In this document: piece after piece, positions 59,567 to 64,000 of the stretch
Layout: every line of letters begins with the position of its first letter
Numbering within the stretch: the stretch's first letter is position 1
NCBI GenBank assembly: GCA_910577165.1
Contig: CAJTLX010000007.1
Location: 21,131-85,130, forward strand
Length of the DNA stretch: 64,000 nt
Direction: 5' to 3'
Origin: an uncultured Lachnospiraceae bacterium
GTDB lineage: Bacteria > Bacillota > Clostridia > Lachnospirales > Lachnospiraceae
Notes under the pieces: model-generated
Database searches by the model: none
What the model saw: only the letters and a program-made list of their open reading frames with translations
What the model was told of the DNA's origin: nothing
Program-made: the position numbers and the translations under genes

Positions 59567-61437
59567 TTCTTTTCCTCCCGTTCCTCATAACAAACTCCAC
59601 CGTGAAACACATTTGCTCCGCATCCCGCGCAAGCCTTTCTGCAATTTGGCGTTACCACCCCTTTCCTCCCCTTCTCATACTCGCGCCACAAAAATGATTT
59701 TGTAATCCCCGCATCAATAAAATCCCACGGGAAAATTTCCTTTTCTTTTCGCTCCCTTGTTGTATAAAAGAAAGGATCAACCCCATTTTTCTGAAAAATC
59801 TCCATCCACAGATCAAACTTGAAATAATCCGACCACGCATCATAAAAACAGCCTGCCCGGTACGCATCCAAAATAGATTTTGCCAATCTTCGATCGCCGC
59901 GCGCAAAGATTCCCTCCATCCATGTTGTATCTGCATCATGCCAATTATAGCGGATACTCCTTCCATTTCGAAGTTCCTTTAAGCGCGCACTCACAATATG
60001 CTGCTTCTGTGAGAATTCTGCCATGGAATTCATCGGAACCCACTGAAACGGGGTAAATGGTTTTGGCACAAAAAATGAAGTACTGATCACAATCTCTAGT
60101 TTCCCCCCGCGCACTTCTTTTGGAAGAGTATAATAGGATTCTGCGATTTTTTCTCCAAGATCCGCAATCGCCGCCACATCCTCCGCGGTTTCCCCCGGCA
60201 GTCCAAACATAAAATAGAGCTTTACTTTATTCCAGCCCGCTCGAAATGCGTCCGTTGCACCCTGCAAAATATTTTGCTCGCTAAGCCCTTTATTGATCAC
60301 GTCCCGCATTCGCTGGGAACCCGCCTCCGGCGCGAAAGTCAAACTACTTTTGCGCACGTCCTGCACTTTGCTCATCACATCGAGCGCGAACGCATCAATG
60401 CGCAGGGAAGGCAGAGAAATATTCACTTTCTGTTCTTTAAATTCCTCGATCAAATAATATACCAGTTCCGGCAATTCCTTATAATCACTTGAACTAAGAG
60501 AACTCAATGTAATTTCATCCATCCCAGTATTTTCAATCATAAGTTTTGCCCTCTCCTTTAAAAATGCAAGATCTCTTTCGCGGATCGGGCGGTAGAGCAT
60601 CCCCGCCTGACAGAACCGACAGCCACGAATACAGCCGCGCTGTATCTCCAAAACTACGCGGTCCTGCACCGTCTTAATAAAGGGAACAATCGGTTTTTCC
60701 GGATAAAATGTATCACTTAATTTCATTTCCACCTGTTTTCGAATCACAGGCTTTGCCCCCTTATGATTCGGCACAAAAGAAGCGATGGTGCCGTCCTCCT
60801 TGTAGGTCACATCGTAAAAGACAGGCACATACATCCCCTCGATCCCTGCCACCATCGCCAGATAATCAGTACGGCTTCCTCCATTTTTTTTGTTTTCCTT
60901 GTAGGCATCTAGCACCTGATCATAGACGGTTTCCCCCTCGCCGATATAGAAAAAATCAAAAAACTCTGCGATTGGTTCCGGATTATAAGCACAGGGTCCC
61001 CCACCGATCACAATCGGATCATTCTCGCCGCGATCCTTTGCCCACAGTGGAATCCCTGCCAGATCCAACACTTGCAAAATATTAGTATAGCACATTTCGT
61101 ACTGAAGCGTAATTCCCAAAAAATCAAAGTCCCGGATCGGCTCCTGCGACTCTAAGGCAAACAAAGGGATCTGCTTTTCGCGCAGGATTTTATCCAGATC
61201 GACCCAGGGCGAGTAGACACGCTCGCACCAGGTATCCTCGCGCTTATTAAACATATCATACAAAATTTGAATTCCAAGATGGGACATCCCCACTTCGTAC
61301 ACATCCGGAAAACACATACAAAAGCGAATATCAATCGCCTTCTTATCTTTTATCACCGAGTTCACCTCTCCGCCAATATAGCGCGCAGGCTTTTCGATCT
61401 GCAGTAATATCTCATCGGACAACGCCAGCTTTCTCAT
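59563..61437 (-). CDS. TIGR03960-family B12-binding-type radical-SAM protein
   Basis: A 624-residue radical-SAM protein. An N-terminal cobalamin-binding-like domain covers about residues 30-200 (VGMSHLGIQILYDMFNKRED), the radical-SAM cysteines are in EIQRGCIRGCRFCQAGM (CxxxCxxC, about residues 265-275), and a cysteine-rich tail (CRKACAGCGANVFHGGVC) lies at the end. The ATG at 61437 follows GGAAGAAAG; the frame to 61542 adds unsupported residues. It is first in an operon with DUF2344, rng and ybaK. The reaction is unknown. Confidence 0.93.
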   Translation of the reverse strand: MRKLALSDEILLQIEKPARYIGGEVNSVIKDKKAIDIRFCMCFPDVYEVGMSHLGIQILYDMFNKREDTWCERVYSPWVDLDKILREKQIPLFALESQEPIRDFDFLGITLQYEMCYTNILQVLDLAGIPLWAKDRGENDPIVIGGGPCAYNPEPIAEFFDFFYIGEGETVYDQVLDAYKENKKNGGSRTDYLAMVAGIEGMYVPVFYDVTYKEDGTIASFVPNHKGAKPVIRKQVEMKLSDTFYPEKPIVPFIKTVQDRVVLEIQRGCIRGCRFCQAGMLYRPIRERDLAFLKERAKLMIENTGMDEITLSSLSSSDYKELPELVYYLIEEFKEQKVNISLPSLRIDAFALDVMSKVQDVRKSSLTFAPEAGSQRMRDVINKGLSEQNILQGATDAFRAGWNKVKLYFMFGLPGETAEDVAAIADLGEKIAESYYTLPKEVRGGKLEIVISTSFFVPKPFTPFQWVPMNSMAEFSQKQHIVSARLKELRNGRSIRYNWHDADTTWMEGIFARGDRRLAKSILDAYRAGCFYDAWSDYFKFDLWMEIFQKNGVDPFFYTTRERKEKEIFPWDFIDAGITKSFLWREYEKGRKGVVTPNCRKACAGCGANVFHGGVCYEEREEKK

Positions 61438-61474
61438 TCTCTTTCTTCCTTTCCCAAATTGTATAATGGAGTAT

Positions 61475-61496
61475 ATTGTAAAATATATTCTACAAT
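61475..61496. promoter_or_regulatory. Near-perfect 22-bp palindrome upstream of the radical-SAM operon
   Basis: ATTGTAAAATATATTCTACAAT is symmetric except at one pair. It lies about 40 bp upstream of the radical-SAM ATG and overlaps likely -35/-10 sequence (TATACT on the minus strand), so it resembles a repressor operator. AT-richness raises the chance of coincidence. Confidence 0.4.
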
Positions 61497-61615
61497 GTTT
61501 AAGACAAGATTGCAAGAAATTTTGAAAGGGGATGAATTTCATGGTAAAATATTACTAGATATAATAGTGATAATAGTAGCATGACAATACTGATTTATCT
61601 TTATTCGGAGACAAT

Positions 61616-61684
61616 ATGTTTGATGGAGATGGTAATGGAAAGATATCGTATATTGAGGAATATAGTAATATAAAGATAAGGTAA
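61616..61684 (+). pseudogene. EF-hand-like fragment (22 codons)
   Basis: A plus-strand frame MFDGDGNGKISYIEEYSN contains a textbook calcium-binding loop: Asp 1, Asp 3, Asn 5, Gly 6, Ile 8 and Glu 12 of the 12-residue EF-hand. The frame remains open 14 codons upstream (NTDLSLFGDN) to a TAG but has no ribosome site. It is a remnant of a calcium-binding or dockerin-like gene rather than a functional gene, or chance. Confidence 0.3.
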
Positions 61685-62089
61685 TATAAGTACAAATTAA
61701 AAATCAGAATAAATGAAATAATTGTAACTGTTGTGAAGGAATATTTTTTAAAGTAAAATAAGTTTAGATATTGCAAAATAATGTTAAAGTCACTTTCCAG
61801 AAAACAAATAGGAGCCAAAATACTTTTTTGACTCCTACTTTGAAATAATTATTTAGATACTTGTCTAATATTTCAAGGCAATCACAGAATAAAGTTGATT
61901 ACCAAGCAACTTAGCCCTTAGCTAAGTAATTCTATTATAAATCCAAGGAATTTTTTTCGCAATAGTTCTACATCTATAAATTAATAAAAGTGAAATAAAA
62001 CGTACTGCCATTCTTTCCTGATAAAAATTTTATTTTCTATAGTGCCTTGAAAATTTCGTAAATACTCGCTGTATAGCCATCTATTCCTC

Positions 62090-62710
62090 TTAAAAAAGTG
62101 CCTCCACTGCCTTTTTTAAAAACCATGTTCCAATCCATACTTCTAACGCACTCTGAGCAAAACAAGCCACCATAATCCATACCACACGTTTTCCGGAAAG
62201 CTGCAGTAATTTTAATTTTTGAAGATTTAACACATTGTCCACATCATAAGTAAGCGTATGCCGCTCTTTCCATGCGTGCCACGCTATTGAAAAACAGAAC
62301 CCCCATAGAGGTATGGCAACCAAAAATTGTGGAAAATAGTAGGAAAACACCACCCAGATCCCTTTTAACTGGTAGTCCGGAAAAAAACTTGTAAGCAAAT
62401 ATCCGAGCAAAAAACCCTGACGCAACAGCAAAAATGCTGTGTAGGGGAGATTTAACCAGGTCAGCGATAAGATAAAATATAAAAATACATTTTTAATTTT
62501 TTTGCCCACTGTATACAGGTAGAGATCGAATCCCGGTGTAACCTGCGCAATTCTTTTTAAATATGCCTCGTCCACCTGTATTTTTTCGCTTCCCAGCACG
62601 GCGTTAATCAATTTCAGACACAAAAAGCCCAGCAAAATTCCAAAAAGAAAAAGAACCGTGACTGCTGTCGCCAGTTCCTTTTCTTTTATTTGCAAACTCC
62701 GCTTCGCCAT
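62090..62710 (-). CDS. spoIIM: Stage II sporulation protein M
   Basis: A 206-residue membrane protein with about five helices. It matches SpoIIM, which with SpoIID and SpoIIP drives engulfment: an N-terminal helix (TVLFLFGILLGFLCLKLI), the family region PYTAFLLLRQGFLLGYLLTS, and the VFSYYFPQFLVAIPLWGF loop-helix. The second in-frame ATG (62710), 5 nt after GGGGGAG, is preferred over a GTG at 62716. It is near nudF, in the same direction, as in many Lachnospiraceae. SpoIID and SpoIIP are not in this window. Confidence 0.8.
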   Translation of the reverse strand: MAKRSLQIKEKELATAVTVLFLFGILLGFLCLKLINAVLGSEKIQVDEAYLKRIAQVTPGFDLYLYTVGKKIKNVFLYFILSLTWLNLPYTAFLLLRQGFLLGYLLTSFFPDYQLKGIWVVFSYYFPQFLVAIPLWGFCFSIAWHAWKERHTLTYDVDNVLNLQKLKLLQLSGKRVVWIMVACFAQSALEVWIGTWFLKKAVEALF

Positions 62711-62794
62711 ATGCACTCCCCCGTTTCGAATCTCGTACTACTTTTTCTTTTTTTCTGCCTGAATCATTGTATGTGGCGGGGAAGAAGTCTATGA

Positions 62795-63334
62795 CTATTT
62801 TTCACGCATCTTTTTCGTATGGTAGGCAAGCAGTGCCGCAATCGTTTTCGCATCCTGAATTTTGCCCTGCAAAATCATATCGATCAGTTCTTCCAATGGA
62901 TGCACTTCCACATTTAAGAATTCGTCCGGATCAAGATGTTGTTTTGCCGGGGTCAAATCTTCCGTGTAGTAAATACCAATTAGTTCATTGCAGAAGGCAA
63001 CCGTTGTATAAAGATCAAAGAGATGTCCGACCGCCCCCGCCTTGTATCCGGTTTCCTCCTCCAATTCCCGCACTGCCGCAGTCTGTCTATCCTCGCCAGG
63101 ATTTAATGCCCCCGCTGGAATTTCAAGCGTATAACGTTCCGGCGCATTGCGGTACTGGCGCACCATAATAATATCCCCGTTCTCCTTTACGGGAACAATG
63201 GCAGCAGCTCCCTTATGTTCAATAAAGTCCCAGATTTCTGTATTGCCGTCCGGCAACTGCATCGTATCGCTGTAAAATTTTACAATTTTTCCCTCAAACT
63301 CAAGCTTCCTGTCAATTCTTTTATGATCTGCCAT
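62795..63334 (-). CDS. nudF: NUDIX hydrolase, ADP-ribose pyrophosphatase type
   Basis: A 179-residue NUDIX enzyme. The NUDIX box GEDRQTAAVRELEEETGY (about residues 80-97) has the catalytic glutamates, and the ALNPGE and YTTVAFCNELIGIYY segments are those of ADP-ribose pyrophosphatases of the YqkG/NudF type. It should hydrolyse ADP-ribose to AMP and ribose 5-phosphate. The ATG lies 11 nt after GGAGG, right behind the tandem palindromic repeats at 63357-63572. Confidence 0.92.
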   Translation of the reverse strand: MADHKRIDRKLEFEGKIVKFYSDTMQLPDGNTEIWDFIEHKGAAAIVPVKENGDIIMVRQYRNAPERYTLEIPAGALNPGEDRQTAAVRELEEETGYKAGAVGHLFDLYTTVAFCNELIGIYYTEDLTPAKQHLDPDEFLNVEVHPLEELIDMILQGKIQDAKTIAALLAYHTKKMREK

Positions 63335-63356
63335 ATTAAAAAAATCCTCCTATTTT

Positions 63357-63572
63357 AAGTTCCGCATATGCCCTTCCTGTACCCAATAATCTAGGAAAGA
63401 ATTTCCCGTTCGCAAGCTCCCAGAAAATCCTTTCCGGGTACTGTCCGGGCATATGCTGTTTTTTAAGTTCCGCATATGCCCTTCCTGTACCCAATAATCT
63501 AGGAAAGAATTTCCCGTTCGCAAGCTCCCAGAAAATCCTTTCCGGGTACTGTCCGGGCATATGCTGTTTTTT
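63357..63572. repeat. Two tandem identical 108-bp copies of a long imperfect palindrome
   Basis: Copy 1 (63357-63464) and copy 2 (63465-63572) read the same base for base. Within each copy a 93-bp imperfect palindrome has arms GCATATGCCC (63364 in copy 1) and GGGCATATGC (63447-63456), with inner pairing of GTACCC/GGGTAC and GGAAAG/CTTTCC. A degraded partial third copy lies at about 63573-63588. The 108-bp period keeps an open frame of 74 codons through both copies, without a ribosome site. Confidence 0.85.
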
Positions 63573-63588
63573 TAACTCCGCATATATC

Positions 63589-64000
63589 CTATTTTTGCAT
63601 TTCCTCAGCTTTTTTGTAGCATGCGTCCGCCGCTTTTATCACGGCGTTGCGAAGTCCGTATTCTTCTAGGGCAGCAACTCCTGCAATCGTGGTGCCGCCC
63701 GGCGAGCAGACTGCATCCTTTAGCTTGCCCGGATGTTGTCCGGACTCAAGCAGCATTTTTGCGGAGCCAAGTACCGTCTGCCCGACAAGGCGGTATGCCA
63801 TATCGCGCGGAATCCCATATTTTACGACTCCGTCCGCAAGTGCCTCCATAAACAGATAGACAAAGGCTGGCGAACTGCCGTTTGCACAGATTGCGGCATT
63901 TAAAAGTTTCTCTGGAATCTCCTCGATCCTGCCAACACTTAAAAACAGCTTGCGCACCACCTCTTTTTCTACCTCCGTAACCTCGTTTGAGTAGCTGATG
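63589..64000 (-). CDS. proC: Pyrroline-5-carboxylate reductase (C-terminal part, runs off right edge)
   Basis: The final enzyme of proline synthesis. About 136 C-terminal residues are in the window; the frame continues to base 64000. Diagnostic are CANGSSPAFVYLFMEALADG, AYRLVGQTVLGSAKMLLESG and CSPGGTTIAGVAALEEYG, the NADPH- and substrate-binding dimer domain of ProC. The start lies beyond the right edge. Tandem repeats begin right after its stop codon, followed by nudF. Confidence 0.95.
   Translation of the reverse strand, partial: ISYSNEVTEVEKEVVRKLFLSVGRIEEIPEKLLNAAICANGSSPAFVYLFMEALADGVVKYGIPRDMAYRLVGQTVLGSAKMLLESGQHPGKLKDAVCSPGGTTIAGVAALEEYGLRNAVIKAADACYKKAEEMQK

Larger units (their letters stand above)
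61438..62089. other. AT-rich intergenic stretch without a convincing intact gene
   Basis: Apart from the palindrome at 61475-61496, this 650-bp stretch holds only degenerate sequence. Two weak hairpins occur (near 61809-61838 and 61907-61925), neither with a clear T-run. The only coding trace is the short EF-hand-like frame at 61616-61684. Base composition is markedly more AT-rich than the flanking genes. Confidence 0.5.

Noticed and set aside
61555..61818. 87-residue hydrophobic minus-strand frame
   Set aside because: It is rich in Tyr, Ile, Leu and Phe as expected from AT-rich non-coding DNA, has no ribosome site, and overlaps the EF-hand trace on the other strand.
63357..63572. Possible CRISPR array
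   Set aside because: Only two copies, 108-bp units with no spacers and internal long palindrome; no cas genes.

Overview
The window reads as chromosomal DNA of a spore-forming, low-to-mid GC Clostridia, most likely a Lachnospiraceae member. Supporting signs are the sporulation genes (sigG, a SpoIIM protein, a GerMN lipoprotein, a CwlC-like amidase), an IspH-ribosomal protein S1 fusion, a SCIFF peptide with its radical-SAM maturase, the TIGR03960/TIGR03936 radical-SAM pair beside RNase G, and Shine-Dalgarno and sigma-A promoter patterns typical of Firmicutes. All but one of the confident genes lie on the minus strand; sigG is the exception. No rRNA, tRNA, CRISPR array, insertion sequence or prophage was recognised.

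Layout, left to right. 1-1.7 kb: an ECF sigma factor, a membrane protein and a partial ABC ATPase in one overlapping operon. 1.9-5.3 kb: a CwlC-like amidase, then a FIST sensor paired with a soluble chemoreceptor. 5.5-14.4 kb: threonine deaminase, ftsY, smc, rnc, acpP, plsX and cheR. 14.5-21 kb: ispH-rpsA, cmk, a flavoprotein, a GerMN lipoprotein, pgsA and rimO. 21-26.5 kb: folD, cardiolipin synthase, an aconitase-family hydratase and a small membrane protein. 26.5-36.1 kb: a ten-gene Mrp/Mbh-type cation/proton antiporter operon with four NuoL/M/N-like channel subunits, read from one clear promoter. 36.3-46.3 kb: sigG converging on and overlapping a beta-CASP metallo-hydrolase gene, then an FtsA-like ATPase, coaE, polA, a zinc-finger membrane protein and a hypothetical gene.

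46.4-49.1 kb: an esterase-like gene followed by about 2 kb of decayed, AT-rich DNA holding frameshifted gene remnants. 49.1-51.6 kb: the ylxM-ffh-rpsP-khpA operon, ended by a strong terminator and driven by a consensus promoter next to a perfect 13-bp dyad. 51.7-54.9 kb: the SCIFF precursor (49 aa), its maturase and a PLP decarboxylase-fold enzyme. 55-61.5 kb: an AT-hook-like protein, a dipeptidase, Cys-tRNA(Pro) deacylase, RNase G and two radical-SAM-associated genes. 61.5-64 kb: a mostly non-coding stretch with an EF-hand remnant, spoIIM, a NUDIX ADP-ribose pyrophosphatase, a tandemly duplicated 108-bp palindromic element, and the 3' part of proC.

The most notable items are the hydrogenase-free Mbh-ordered antiporter operon, the SCIFF locus with a linked PLP enzyme, the ylxM promoter-dyad arrangement, the duplicated long palindrome before nudF, and the decayed island where rimM-trmD-rplS would be expected.
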